Shown here: positions 35,034 to 43,662 of the stretch, piece by piece
How positions within the stretch are numbered: position 1 is the stretch's first letter
Layout of the letters: every line of letters begins with the position of its first letter
DNA from: Commensalibacter melissae
Lineage (GTDB): Bacteria; Pseudomonadota; Alphaproteobacteria; Acetobacterales; Acetobacteraceae
Reading direction: 5' to 3'
Assembly: GCF_003691365.1 (NCBI RefSeq)
Contig: NZ_CP033087.1
Coordinates: 510,501 to 574,500, forward strand
Length of the DNA stretch: 64,000 nucleotides
The notes under the pieces: model-generated
Told to the model about the DNA's origin: nothing
Databases searched by the model: none
What the model saw: only the letters and a program-made list of their open reading frames with translations
Position numbers and translations under genes: made by a program

Positions 35034-36095
35034 ATGTCAAAACAGGGTTTTTGTGCGCAGTCATTATTAGAATGGTATGATCATAATCGGCGAGATCTTC
35101 CTTGGCGAGCAAAAAAAGATGAAAAACCAAATCCTTATTATGTGCTGTTAAGTGAAATTATGCTTCAGCAAACACAAGTTGCAACGGTTATTCCATATTT
35201 TTACCGTTTTATAGAACATTTTCCAACTATTAATATTCTGGCAGATGCAGATCGTGATACGGTCATGTCACTATGGACTGGACTGGGATATTATAGTCGA
35301 GCCAGGAATTTGCACCGTTGTGCTCAAGAAATTATGCGTAAAAATGGCGAGGTTCCTGATACGGTCAAGGAACTAAAGGCTTTATCAGGTGTTGGAAATT
35401 ACACAGCGGCAGCGATAGCGTCAATTGCCTATAATGTTCCTGTAGTGCCAATTGATGGTAATGTCGAACGTCTGACAGCACGTTTATTTACTATCGACGC
35501 AGAGTTGCCAAAAGCAAAAAAATATCTTGATGAAAAAGCTGGTCATTTAAATGATGATCTTATAGCTAAACAAAGAGCCGGTGATTTTTCCCAAGCGTTA
35601 TTTGATGTGGGAGCAACAGTTTGCAAACCAAAAAAACCTTCCTGTTTATCATGCCCTTTGTCTAGACAATGTTTGGGATATAAAAAGGGAATAGCTGAAA
35701 CATTGCCAAGAAAGGTTGTAAAATCTTCAAGACCTGTAAGATATGGAATTGCTTTTTTTATTCAGGATCGGGAAGGCAGGATTTTATTTAGGAAACGTCC
35801 AGTAAAGGGGTTGCTGGGTGGAACCTTGGAATTGCCAGGCACTCAATGGGGTTTGAAGCCAATATCACTGGATAATGCAAAAGAAAGCGTTGGGGTGAAA
35901 GGATTATTTGAGGACAAAGGTTGCATTAAACATGTTTTTACACATTTTGTGCTTAAATTAAGGCTTTATAAAAGAATAGAAAAAATTGATTTATCGTTTA
36001 GAGATCGAGATGAGTTATGGTATAGTTTCGATGACATACAATTTCTTCCATTTTCTTCATTGATGAAAAAACTTGTTCAACTGGGCTTTGATTGA
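35034..36095 (+). CDS. mutY: Adenine DNA glycosylase MutY
   Basis: A 353-residue repair enzyme that removes adenine mispaired with 8-oxoguanine. It has the catalytic Glu in LLSEIMLQQTQVATVI, the helix-hairpin-helix LSGVGNYTAAAIAS, and the catalytic Asp in VPIDGNVERL. The 4Fe-4S ligands are four Cys in CKPKKPSCLSCPLSRQC. The C-terminal NUDIX-like lesion-recognition domain has RYGIAFFIQDREGRIL and LPGTQWG. I take the ATG at 35034; the longer TTG start at 35004 would overlap the divergent DUF721 gene and adds residues not typical of MutY. Confidence 0.95.
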   Translation: MSKQGFCAQSLLEWYDHNRRDLPWRAKKDEKPNPYYVLLSEIMLQQTQVATVIPYFYRFIEHFPTINILADADRDTVMSLWTGLGYYSRARNLHRCAQEIMRKNGEVPDTVKELKALSGVGNYTAAAIASIAYNVPVVPIDGNVERLTARLFTIDAELPKAKKYLDEKAGHLNDDLIAKQRAGDFSQALFDVGATVCKPKKPSCLSCPLSRQCLGYKKGIAETLPRKVVKSSRPVRYGIAFFIQDREGRILFRKRPVKGLLGGTLELPGTQWGLKPISLDNAKESVGVKGLFEDKGCIKHVFTHFVLKLRLYKRIEKIDLSFRDRDELWYSFDDIQFLPFSSLMKKLVQLGFD

Positions 36096-36120
36096 TAGAT
36101 AAATACAGGTGGTTTTAAAT

Positions 36121-37122
36121 ATGCAAACTGTCGTAAGCCCGAAAAAAATTGGGATTTTATTGGTTAATCTGGGAACACCGGAAGCAGCGTCTTATGGCGC
36201 AATACGACGTTATTTATCAGAGTTTCTCTCAGATCGACGTGTTATAGAAATGAATCCTTTGATTTGGCAACCTATTTTACAGGGGATCATTCTAACAGTT
36301 CGGCCATTCCGGATTGTAAAACCTTATCGAATGATTTGGGATAACCAAGAAAATAAAAGTCCATTAAGTGTGATTACAGAACGTCAAATTCAAAAATTGC
36401 AATCAAGGTTCAAGAACAAACCTGTATTAATTGATTGGGCAATGTCATATGGAAAACCATCCATTGAGCAAAAAATCAGTCATTTCTTAAAAAAACAATT
36501 TTATCATTTATTTCTCTTGCCCTTATACCCGCAATATAGTGCGACAACCACGGCAAGTGTCAATGATAAGCTATTTAGAATTTTGCAGAAATATCGTAAA
36601 CAACCTGCAATACGCACGATGTTTTCGTTTGCGGATCATCCGGTTTATATTCAAGCTTTATATAAACAAATTGAAACGACCTTAAACTCATTATCCGAAC
36701 AACCCGAACGTATAATTTTATCTTTTCATGGTCTGCCGCAAACCTATGTCGATAGAGGGGACCCCTATGAACAGGAATGTCAAAAGACCGCCACGGCATT
36801 GCGAAAAATGATGAATAAAGATGAGCGGTATATGCCGTTGGTTTATCAGTCTCGTTTTGGGCCCGGCAAGTGGCTAGAACCTAATATCACTGATGTTATT
36901 AAAAAACTTGTCACGGAAGGTGTAAGAAATATAGCGGTTATGGCGCCTGGTTTTATAACAGATTGTCTTGAGACAATTGAAGAAATCGGTCATCAATATA
37001 AAGCTTTATTTTTAAAAGAAGGAGGTAAAAAATTCATTTATATCCCCTGTCTAAACGATGGGGAAATAGGAATTGATATGCTTGAGGGCTTGATTAATGA
37101 AGAATTGCGGGGGTGGATTTAA
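36121..37122 (+). CDS. hemH: Ferrochelatase
   Basis: A 333-residue enzyme inserting ferrous iron into protoporphyrin IX, the last haem step. Motifs include GILLVNLGTPEA, FLSDRRVIEM, the catalytic His in IILSFHGLPQTYVDRGDPY and the conserved Glu region MAPGFITDCLETIEEI. The ATG at 36121 has AGGTGG at good distance; a GTG at 36109 is in frame but less suitable. It follows mutY by 25 bases and is probably co-transcribed with it. Confidence 0.95.
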   Translation: MQTVVSPKKIGILLVNLGTPEAASYGAIRRYLSEFLSDRRVIEMNPLIWQPILQGIILTVRPFRIVKPYRMIWDNQENKSPLSVITERQIQKLQSRFKNKPVLIDWAMSYGKPSIEQKISHFLKKQFYHLFLLPLYPQYSATTTASVNDKLFRILQKYRKQPAIRTMFSFADHPVYIQALYKQIETTLNSLSEQPERIILSFHGLPQTYVDRGDPYEQECQKTATALRKMMNKDERYMPLVYQSRFGPGKWLEPNITDVIKKLVTEGVRNIAVMAPGFITDCLETIEEIGHQYKALFLKEGGKKFIYIPCLNDGEIGIDMLEGLINEELRGWI

Positions 37123-37173
37123 ATATCTGATTATTTTGATGAAATATTGAAATAAATGATTTTAGCTTAAGGA

Positions 37174-37587
37174 ATGAGAAAGATTATGCAAAATATATAT
37201 AGAATACGCAATAAATTTTATTATTTGTTTATTATAGGTTTCAGTTTTATTTTACCATCAACAAGTGTTTCGGCTTTGGTTGAGCATCAGAAAACATCTA
37301 TAAAAACTATTTCTTCAATTGTATCTCACCCTGACAAATCAGATAACGACAATCCTGTTATAGATTCAATTTTATTAACCGGAAATAAAAAAATAAGTTC
37401 TGAAAAATTATTACATGTTATTCCACTTCATCAAAGAAGTAATGTAAATGAAACAAAAATAATGCAATCAATGTTTAAAATTGCGAAAGAATATAAAAAA
37501 GCAAATATAAAAGTAACAATAACCCCAATTATTGGTAAGGTTATTAATAATCATACATCTATTCAATTTGATATTCACGAAAAATAA
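37174..37587 (+). CDS. Secreted single-POTRA-domain protein
   Basis: A 137-residue protein with a signal peptide (about 12-35, ending SVSAL), a polar linker, and then one POTRA-like domain at about 62-137. The domain starts IDSILLTGNKKISSEKLL, continues with NETKIMQSMFKIAKEYKKANI, and ends with VQFDIHE-like strand SIQFDIHEK. This is the pattern of BamA and FhaC/TpsB POTRA units, but the beta-barrel is missing and the protein stops exactly at the domain end. A stop or truncation of a longer gene is not indicated, since the downstream bases encode a different gene on the other strand. The ATG at 37186 is an alternative start. Function unknown; probably periplasmic. Confidence 0.6.
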   Translation: MRKIMQNIYRIRNKFYYLFIIGFSFILPSTSVSALVEHQKTSIKTISSIVSHPDKSDNDNPVIDSILLTGNKKISSEKLLHVIPLHQRSNVNETKIMQSMFKIAKEYKKANIKVTITPIIGKVINNHTSIQFDIHEK

Positions 37588-37589
37588 TA

Positions 37590-37739
37590 TTAAAATTGAT
37601 TGAATTCATTTGTATCTTGGGAAATTCGTTCTTCAATTGTTTTTTTGGTTTTTAATGTGGAGCCGATAATTTTCAAAATAAATAAAATCAACAGGCCAAT
37701 GATAATGTCAATAATAATCATAGTGCCAAAAATACCCAT
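37590..37739 (-). CDS. Small single-pass membrane protein (49 residues)
   Basis: The minus strand has a consensus ribosome-binding site, AAAGGAGGAAG, 3 to 4 bases before the ATG at 37737-37739. The frame encodes MGIFGTMIIIDIIIGLLILF followed by a basic and polar tail ending in TNEFNQF. One membrane helix (about 5-25) is followed by KTKKTIEERIS. The SD is among the best in the window, which makes real translation likely. It converges with the POTRA gene, the two stops lying 2 bases apart, and diverges from the SMR gene. I recognise no family. Confidence 0.6.
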   Translation of the reverse strand: MGIFGTMIIIDIIIGLLILFILKIIGSTLKTKKTIEERISQDTNEFNQF

Positions 37740-37795
37740 AATCTTCCTCCTTTAAAAATTCTAATTTATTATATGTTGAAATGGTTTGATTGTTA

Positions 37796-38119
37796 ATGCC
37801 TTATTTATATTTAACAATGGCTATCTGTATTGAAATTATTGCGACAAGCAGTTTAAAAGCATCAAATGGTTTTACAAATTTGGGATTTACGATTGTTTCC
37901 CTGATAGGATATGCCATATCATTTTATTCATTATCGATCGCATTAAGGATCATTCCTGTTGGAATAGCCTATGCAATTTGGTCTGGGGTGGGAACAGTAG
38001 GAATTTGCATGATTGGATGGGTGATTTACCAACAAAAATTAACTATGACTTCAATTATGGGAATATTATTTATAATTATAGGAGTTTTGATTATTAATTT
38101 AGGACAAAATTCTCATTAG
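37796..38119 (+). CDS. Small multidrug resistance (SMR) family exporter
   Basis: A 107-residue protein with four membrane helices, exporting cationic toxic compounds in exchange for protons as an antiparallel dimer. The essential membrane Glu lies in the first helix, MAICIEIIATSSLKASNGF. The other signature segments, GYAISFYSLSIALRIIPVGIAY and AIWSGVGTVGI, are exactly those of EmrE/QacE. The ATG at 37796 is chosen over an in-frame TTG at 37790. The gene is single, so a homodimer is expected. Confidence 0.93.
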   Translation: MPYLYLTMAICIEIIATSSLKASNGFTNLGFTIVSLIGYAISFYSLSIALRIIPVGIAYAIWSGVGTVGICMIGWVIYQQKLTMTSIMGILFIIIGVLIINLGQNSH

Positions 38120-38178
38120 GAATTAATTGGAAGCGTTGATTCCATTTAATGATTATAGAATAAACGCCTCAATTTATT

Positions 38179-39174
38179 TTATCGGCTTGGTGGAGCCATA
38201 AAAGAAGGTTCTATATTTTTCTTAATATGTTTGGCAAGAATTTCATCAAGTTTTTTATAGTCCTCTTTTGTCAATTGCCAGCCTAAAGCATCTTGAACAC
38301 CATTTATCTGTTGGGGTTTTCTGGCTCCCCAAAGTGCAATATTACCTTTATAACGATCAATGACCCAGCGAACAGCCAAGGCTAGCAAACTTTTATTGTA
38401 GTTTTTTTGTGCATATTCTTCCAAATCTCTAGTCGCTGCCAAATAATGTTCGAAAAGGGGTGGTTGAAATTTAGGATCAGATTTTCTCAAATCATCCCCC
38501 GTGAATTTAGTGTCTTTGTTCATTTTTCCACTTAACAAGCCACGGCAAATTGAACCGTAACAAAGGGTGGCTAATTTATGTTTTTCTGCGCAAGGAAGAA
38601 TATCATTCTCGATACTTCTTTCGAACATGTTATATGGAGGTTGAATAGCGGCCAAATCGGCATATTGGCTGAATTCTTCAATTTGTTTGGTTGAAAAATT
38701 GCTGACACCGATTGCTTTGATCTTGCCCTCTTTTCTCAATTTTTCCATAGCCTGTGCCGTTTCCTTAATTGGGGTTTTATCATCTGGCCAATGAATTTGA
38801 TAAAGGTCAATATAATCTGTATTAAGTCTGCGTAAAGAATCCTCAATTTCTTTTTGAATACGTTTTGGGCTGGAATCTCTAAACATTTTACCAGAATTAT
38901 CCCAATTTAATCCGACTTTAGTGGCCAATACAATATTATCTCTTTTCCCTTTTAAGGCTTTACCTACGACTTCTTCTGCATGGCCAAAACCGTAAACTGG
39001 CGCTGTATCAATCATATTGATACCATTGTCTAGTGCTGCATGAATGGTCTTGATAGCATTGTCGTCATCGGGTCCTCCCCATGATGATCCGCCGATTGCC
39101 CATGTTCCTAGAGCAATTCGAACGATTGTTTTATCAATATTGTGGATTTTGATTGTGTCGTGTTGATTAGTCAT
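38179..39174 (-). CDS. Aldo/keto reductase, second copy
   Basis: A 331-residue NAD(P)H-dependent reductase with the tetrad visible: Asp and Tyr in INMIDTAPVYGFGHAEE, Lys in VLATKVGLNW and His in DLYQIHWPD. The cofactor region has LALAVRWVIDRY and IALWGARKPQQING. It belongs to the YdjG/general stress protein 69-like subgroup and is only distantly related to the gene at 4915. A CCTCC on the plus strand marks its ribosome-binding site (GGAGG) before the ATG. Substrate unknown. Confidence 0.88.
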   Translation of the reverse strand: MTNQHDTIKIHNIDKTIVRIALGTWAIGGSSWGGPDDDNAIKTIHAALDNGINMIDTAPVYGFGHAEEVVGKALKGKRDNIVLATKVGLNWDNSGKMFRDSSPKRIQKEIEDSLRRLNTDYIDLYQIHWPDDKTPIKETAQAMEKLRKEGKIKAIGVSNFSTKQIEEFSQYADLAAIQPPYNMFERSIENDILPCAEKHKLATLCYGSICRGLLSGKMNKDTKFTGDDLRKSDPKFQPPLFEHYLAATRDLEEYAQKNYNKSLLALAVRWVIDRYKGNIALWGARKPQQINGVQDALGWQLTKEDYKKLDEILAKHIKKNIEPSFMAPPSR

Positions 39175-39372
39175 GATCCCTCCTTATAAGACTTAAATAT
39201 TTATATCAATAGTAAGTTTATCATGATTTATATTTTTCGCGTAATTATTATTTAAATATTAGTAGTAAAGATATTAATATTTAATTCTTCATTAATCCAT
39301 ATAAATGAATATTTAGTAATAATAGTAGTAAATAAAATTTTTTATTTATGTTTCTACAGTTTTATTGCTGAA

Positions 39373-40455
39373 TCATTCAATGGGGGGCAGTTCTTCATCT
39401 GATTTCAATTTCGGAGTACTGGCATCCATAATGGCTAGTATTGCAGCTGTCAGAGGTGAAGCAAGGATCAGTCCTGGCATGCCTAAAATTGTACCAAAAA
39501 CAGTTTGAGATAAGATAGTGATAGCAGGAGGCATTTTTACAGTATGTTTTTGGATAAGAGGTGATAAGACATTTCCTTCTAAAAACTGGATGATACAATA
39601 TAAGATTATGACTAATATACCTTCTTTATTCCCTTGAGAAAAACCAATCAAAACAGCAGGAACAGCCCCTATGATTGCTCCAATATAAGGGATAAAATTC
39701 GCCATGCCGGCAACAAAACCCAATGCAAGGGCCAGGGGTACCCCAATAATGCTTAAACCAATGAAAGAGCAAATCCCGACGACTAGCATGTCCAGAGATT
39801 GTCCAGCTGTCCAGGACCATAAGGCATGTCCGCCAACCATTAATAACTTACGGATTTTTGGACGTTGACGACCTGGGAAAAGACGGAGTAGGCCATTACC
39901 GTATAAATTTGGTGAGGCAGCAAAATATAAACCCGCTATGAATACAACAAATATGGTGCCAAGAACCCCAAATACAGATGTAATGAAACCGGTCATTGAA
40001 CCTGCAATTCTAGAGCCAAGGGTAAAATGAGCATTACTATTATTAGAACCCCCGCCAATAGAATTGGGAAGATAATTCATAATCATGTCTCCCAAGGGAT
40101 TATTATGCAAACGATCCCTGAAAGTCCCGACTTGAGTTCCAAGAGCATGTTTTAATTTGATAATTTGTTCATTAATCTGCGGTCCGCTGGTTAGGATGAC
40201 TGCACTAATAATGCCAACAATTAAAATTAAAACTATGGTCAGAGCTAGCCAGTGGGGAAGATGTGTATGTTTGCGAACGATCGTTGCAAGTCCCTTCAGA
40301 ATTATGGCGGTTAGTGTTGCCGCAAAAATAATCATCATCAAATCGCCAATAAGCCAGATTGCTATAACCCCTACGGTCAGCAAGATGACAATTTGAAGAA
40401 GGGAATAGAGCTGTTCCTGTTGGGTTGGTTGTTCTGAATTAGAATTAGGAGACAT
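39373..40455 (-). CDS. AI-2E family transporter (PerM/TqsA-like)
   Basis: A 360-residue inner-membrane protein with about eight helices. N-terminal paired helices (about 17-85) are followed by a soluble stretch with a Gly/Asn/Ser loop, then a conserved C-terminal block with FVAGMANFIPYIGAIIGAVPA and LEGNVLSPLIQKH. These last two are the family hallmarks. Members are variously linked to autoinducer-2 export and Na+/H+ antiport, so a specific role cannot be given. It is followed on the same strand, after 198 bases, by the aldo/keto reductase and preceded by the polysaccharide export operon. Confidence 0.87.
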   Translation of the reverse strand: MSPNSNSEQPTQQEQLYSLLQIVILLTVGVIAIWLIGDLMMIIFAATLTAIILKGLATIVRKHTHLPHWLALTIVLILIVGIISAVILTSGPQINEQIIKLKHALGTQVGTFRDRLHNNPLGDMIMNYLPNSIGGGSNNSNAHFTLGSRIAGSMTGFITSVFGVLGTIFVVFIAGLYFAASPNLYGNGLLRLFPGRQRPKIRKLLMVGGHALWSWTAGQSLDMLVVGICSFIGLSIIGVPLALALGFVAGMANFIPYIGAIIGAVPAVLIGFSQGNKEGILVIILYCIIQFLEGNVLSPLIQKHTVKMPPAITILSQTVFGTILGMPGLILASPLTAAILAIMDASTPKLKSDEELPPIE

Positions 40456-40545
40456 TTTATTATATATTTATAATATTATGAATATGATCCATCATGCGAT
40501 GATTGTTGTGATAATTCAATAGTTAAATAATATCATATTGAGTTT

Positions 40546-41355
40546 TTAGAAAGAATTTTCACGCATGTTTTGTTCATAATGGCTGACTGTCTCTTCCACT
40601 GATCCGTCAGCGTATATTTCTCCAGCCTTTAGCCATATTACACGGGTACACCATTGCCTGATGATTGGCATGGAATGTGTTGTTAAAACAACAATTTCTG
40701 CCTTATTGATTATATTTTCCAATCGTTGTCTTGCCTTACCCTGAAAATTGTTATCTCCAGCCATGAACCATTCATCCATTAGCAAAATATCTGGGGTTAC
40801 AGATGTTGCCAGACCAAAGCTTAATCGCATCATCATACCTGCAGAATATGTCTTGATTGGCAAATCAAGAAATTCATGCAATTGTGCGAATTCCTCAACA
40901 TCTTTTTCCAGGGCTTTGATCTGCTCATTATTGTATTTAAGACGTTTACCCCTTAAATAAATATTTTCTCTACCAGAGAGAATACGGTTCATGCCTGCAT
41001 TAGTATCCAATAAAGATTCTATTATACCGTTAGTGATGATTTTTCCAGAATTGGGTTCGTATATTCCAGTGATTGCACGAAGCAGGGTTGATTTTCCTGC
41101 CCCGTTGTGGCCGATCAATCCAACACGCTCTCCCGCTTTTATTGATAGATTGATATTTCGCAATGCTTGAACTGTTATACGGTTAGCATTGTCAACCAGA
41201 ATATCAGCACCTGTTTTCTGGTTTAAGGATTGTTGTTTAGAGATGAACTTTCCTGCTTTAGCAAATAATGTTTTTTTTAAGGAACGATGATTGCTATGAT
41301 AAAGAGGGAATTGTAATGAAAGTTCCTCTAATTTTATAAAACTTGATTGAGTCAT
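40546..41355 (-). CDS. ABC transporter ATPase for polysaccharide export (KpsT/Wzt-like)
   Basis: A 269-residue ATP-binding subunit. The Walker A is GHNGAGKST, the signature region is KTYSAGMMMRLSFGLATS, and Walker B is DILLMDEW with the typical FMAGDNNFQGKA following. This is the polyol/polysaccharide exporter type: the N-terminal extension and the YSAGM signature are diagnostic, and there is no long C-terminal sugar-binding domain as in Wzt of O8/O9 systems. It ends the operon permease-GT61-ATPase, with a 10-base gap to the GT. Confidence 0.93.
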   Translation of the reverse strand: MTQSSFIKLEELSLQFPLYHSNHRSLKKTLFAKAGKFISKQQSLNQKTGADILVDNANRITVQALRNINLSIKAGERVGLIGHNGAGKSTLLRAITGIYEPNSGKIITNGIIESLLDTNAGMNRILSGRENIYLRGKRLKYNNEQIKALEKDVEEFAQLHEFLDLPIKTYSAGMMMRLSFGLATSVTPDILLMDEWFMAGDNNFQGKARQRLENIINKAEIVVLTTHSMPIIRQWCTRVIWLKAGEIYADGSVEETVSHYEQNMRENSF

Positions 41356-41365
41356 TGATTGGATT

Positions 41366-42478
41366 TTATAACGCTCTTACATTACGAACAGTTTTTTTTA
41401 AAAATTCTATATTGATATTATCTTTTAGCATGTCAATAAAGCAGTAGTTGATATTGTTTGTGGAGGCTATTAAAAAAGGCCAGCATGATATGCTGGATTT
41501 ATTTTTGTTAAAAGAGGTCAATTCCAATAAGGTTGTGTCTTGTTGACAGAAATATAGATTAATCAGTTCAGGACAATGTGGGGCTATGATAAATTCAGCC
41601 TGTGAAAAAAGTGCGATTTGTGATTCCCAGTCCATATTCTCTAAATGGATAATGGGTAAATTCAATTCATTACAAGTCTGGGTCAAGATTGATTGAAAAT
41701 GATCAGAAAAACAGGATTGATTTTTCTGGTTCGTTGCAATCAAGAAATTTGTGGGAAGGTCATTTTTATATCGGGAATTTTTGTTAATGAAATTGAAGAT
41801 TCTTCTAGTGTCATGAAAATTAAAATAATCGTAAGGATAATGACTGTTTGGATGGAATAATGCTAGTTTTTTCGCTTTATATATACCGTCCTTCAAAAAT
41901 ATTGTACGAGAGTTTAGCTTGGCTTTTTCTAATGTGTTATCATATAATTCACGAGATATTGAATTACCAATGAATATATTATTGTTTCTATATTCAGGAA
42001 TGGCAATTTTCATTGTTGTAGGTGTATATAAATTTGCTAGATAAGATTTTGACAGACAATATCCCATCCAATGGTCGTATTGCATCCATTTGGGATCAAA
42101 AGCGAGAAAAATTTCTTCTAATAATTGTGCATCATTCAAATCAATCTTTATTTGATCTAAAGACTGATTTTTACAAAAATGACGAGTTTCATCAATTAAT
42201 TGTAAATCATTTGTTATAACTACACCATCGAATCCCTCTTGAATAATAAAATAAGCATTTTCAAGAATTGATAAAAAAAGATTTCCTTCAGGGATATAGG
42301 TTAGAATATCATTTAAATTGTTATTATGCGGATCAATCTCAAATCCTAAATCATTTAAATTTTGCCTTTCGTAAGCCGGGATCAAGGGATGACGCAAACG
42401 TTTTGAATGATTAACTGAGCTTTTCAATACGCCAGGCGGGCGAAAAGTAAAAATAGAACAATTTTCCTTAATATTCAT
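41366..42478 (-). CDS. GT61-like (DUF563) glycosyltransferase
   Basis: A 370-residue soluble protein. The recognisable part is the C-terminal half, with LPTNFLIATNQKNQSCFS as the nucleotide-binding start and LFSQAEFIIAPHCPELINLY with FCQQDTTLLELTSF. That is the motif order of the GT61/DUF563 family, where a His-Gly-Ala triad is usual; here the triplet reads HCP. The N-terminal half is unrecognised. It lies between permease and ATPase of an ABC export operon, so it probably adds a sugar to the exported glycan. The gene is AT-rich relative to the ATPase gene. Confidence 0.7.
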   Translation of the reverse strand: MNIKENCSIFTFRPPGVLKSSVNHSKRLRHPLIPAYERQNLNDLGFEIDPHNNNLNDILTYIPEGNLFLSILENAYFIIQEGFDGVVITNDLQLIDETRHFCKNQSLDQIKIDLNDAQLLEEIFLAFDPKWMQYDHWMGYCLSKSYLANLYTPTTMKIAIPEYRNNNIFIGNSISRELYDNTLEKAKLNSRTIFLKDGIYKAKKLALFHPNSHYPYDYFNFHDTRRIFNFINKNSRYKNDLPTNFLIATNQKNQSCFSDHFQSILTQTCNELNLPIIHLENMDWESQIALFSQAEFIIAPHCPELINLYFCQQDTTLLELTSFNKNKSSISCWPFLIASTNNINYCFIDMLKDNINIEFLKKTVRNVRAL

Positions 42479-42521
42479 AGTTCAATCGCTTTGTATATCT
42501 TATAAATAAATAGTTTAAATT

Positions 42522-43349
42522 TTATATCCAAAAAGCTAGCCTTGTTCTCGACCGTATAAACATTATCCAAGCAAGTCCCCATAATACCAAACTATAAGCT
42601 AAAGCGCTTAGATAAACAGAAATGGTAGGGATTTCTCCCAGAATAGGTCCCTTGATAATCTGCATCGTGCTGTATATTGGATTAAGCAAAAGTAATGATT
42701 GAAAATTATGAATCTGAGATGGCATCCACATGATCGGGGTAATATAATATACGATTTGTATCAGACTGTTGATTATTTGTGGAATGTCCCGAAAACGTGC
42801 ACAAATACTTCCCAGCAAAATATTGATGGCGAGACTATTGATAATCCAAATAATAAATCCTGGTATGGATAATAAAATAATCGTTCCAGGCCATTTATGA
42901 TAATAAATAAATACAAGAAAAGGAGTAATGCAGTTTAAAAAGGTAATCAGGAAATTCCTGATAACAGTACGGATTGCTTGCAAGAAGAAGGGAAGCTTTA
43001 ATGAGTGGATGAAAGTATCTGTTTGTAGAAAACATTGACATGCATCAACAATCATACTGGCAATACCATTTTGCCAAAAAATTAGGGAAAAAGAAAGATA
43101 AGGTAGGTAGGTTTCCGTATGGATTTTAAACAGGGAACCGTAAATGAGACCAATTGCCAACATCATCGTCGCTGATGAGAATGTCATCCATATAGGCCCT
43201 AAAAGGGAACCCTTATAACGTAATTTGATATCTAGCCATGCCATTGAATAGGCCAGTTTCCACAATTTTAAACTTTCTTTGATATCGATCCAACATTGTA
43301 GATGTCGATAATAAAAATTCTGATTACTGGTTCGTATTTGCGTGGACAT
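42522..43349 (-). CDS. ABC-2 type permease for polysaccharide export (KpsM/Wzm-like)
   Basis: A 275-residue membrane subunit with about six helices. It begins with a polar N-terminus and SLKLWKLAYSMAWLDIKLRYKGSL, the amphipathic entry segment of this family, then GPIWMTFSSATMMLAIGLIYGSLF. The end carries YITPIMWMPSQI and LLLNPIYSTMQIIKGPILGE, both typical of Wzm/KpsM. It pairs with the ATPase at 40546. No outer-membrane Wza, no Wzz/KpsE and no synthesis genes beyond the GT61-like gene are nearby. Confidence 0.92.
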   Translation of the reverse strand: MSTQIRTSNQNFYYRHLQCWIDIKESLKLWKLAYSMAWLDIKLRYKGSLLGPIWMTFSSATMMLAIGLIYGSLFKIHTETYLPYLSFSLIFWQNGIASMIVDACQCFLQTDTFIHSLKLPFFLQAIRTVIRNFLITFLNCITPFLVFIYYHKWPGTIILLSIPGFIIWIINSLAINILLGSICARFRDIPQIINSLIQIVYYITPIMWMPSQIHNFQSLLLLNPIYSTMQIIKGPILGEIPTISVYLSALAYSLVLWGLAWIMFIRSRTRLAFWI

Positions 43350-43511
43350 TTTAAAGATTAGACATCAATTCTTGTTGAAACAAAATATTTAGTCATGGTT
43401 TATCACAAAGAATAAAATATACACAAATCATTCTTCAAAAAATGACGGGGATTTTTTTTATTCTTATACTTTTAATAATAAGTTTTCTTACTCTATTGTA
43501 AAGAAATGCTT

Positions 43512-43517
43512 TATAAT
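43512..43517 (+). promoter_or_regulatory. Probable -10 box upstream of the lytic transglycosylase gene
   Basis: A perfect TATAAT is set in ATGCTTTATAATGTACACC. The -35 region at the right distance (TTACTC, about 43488) is poor. Transcription would begin near 43524 and give a leader of about 140 bases containing the stem-loop at 43542-43599. Confidence 0.4.
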
Positions 43518-43541
43518 GTACACCTTAGATAGAATTCTTAA

Positions 43542-43599
43542 AGTGTTTATCTGGTTCGTACAAGTCTTTGCAATCCGAACAGCTTCGTAAGATAACACT
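43542..43599 (+). promoter_or_regulatory. Structured RNA leader candidate
   Basis: The bases AGTGTTTATCT pair with AGATAACACT (one bulged T) to close a 58-base element. Inside, GTTCG (near 43554) can pair with CGAAC (near 43576). It lies in the expected 5' untranslated region of the lytic transglycosylase gene, 64 bases before its ATG. It matches no riboswitch I know. On the minus strand it would be a stem not followed by U-rich sequence. Confidence 0.35.
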
Positions 43600-43662
43600 G
43601 AAAAAAAATGGATTTATTTGGAAATAAATTCTTTATGGAATGTAGATAAGGGTAAAGGTATA

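Larger units (their letters stand above)
43350..43662. other. Divergent gap Wzm-like/lytic transglycosylase
   Basis: 313 bases between divergent genes. The plus-strand half has a consensus -10 (43512-43517) and a stem-loop leader (43542-43599). No ORF is seen. Confidence 0.55.
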
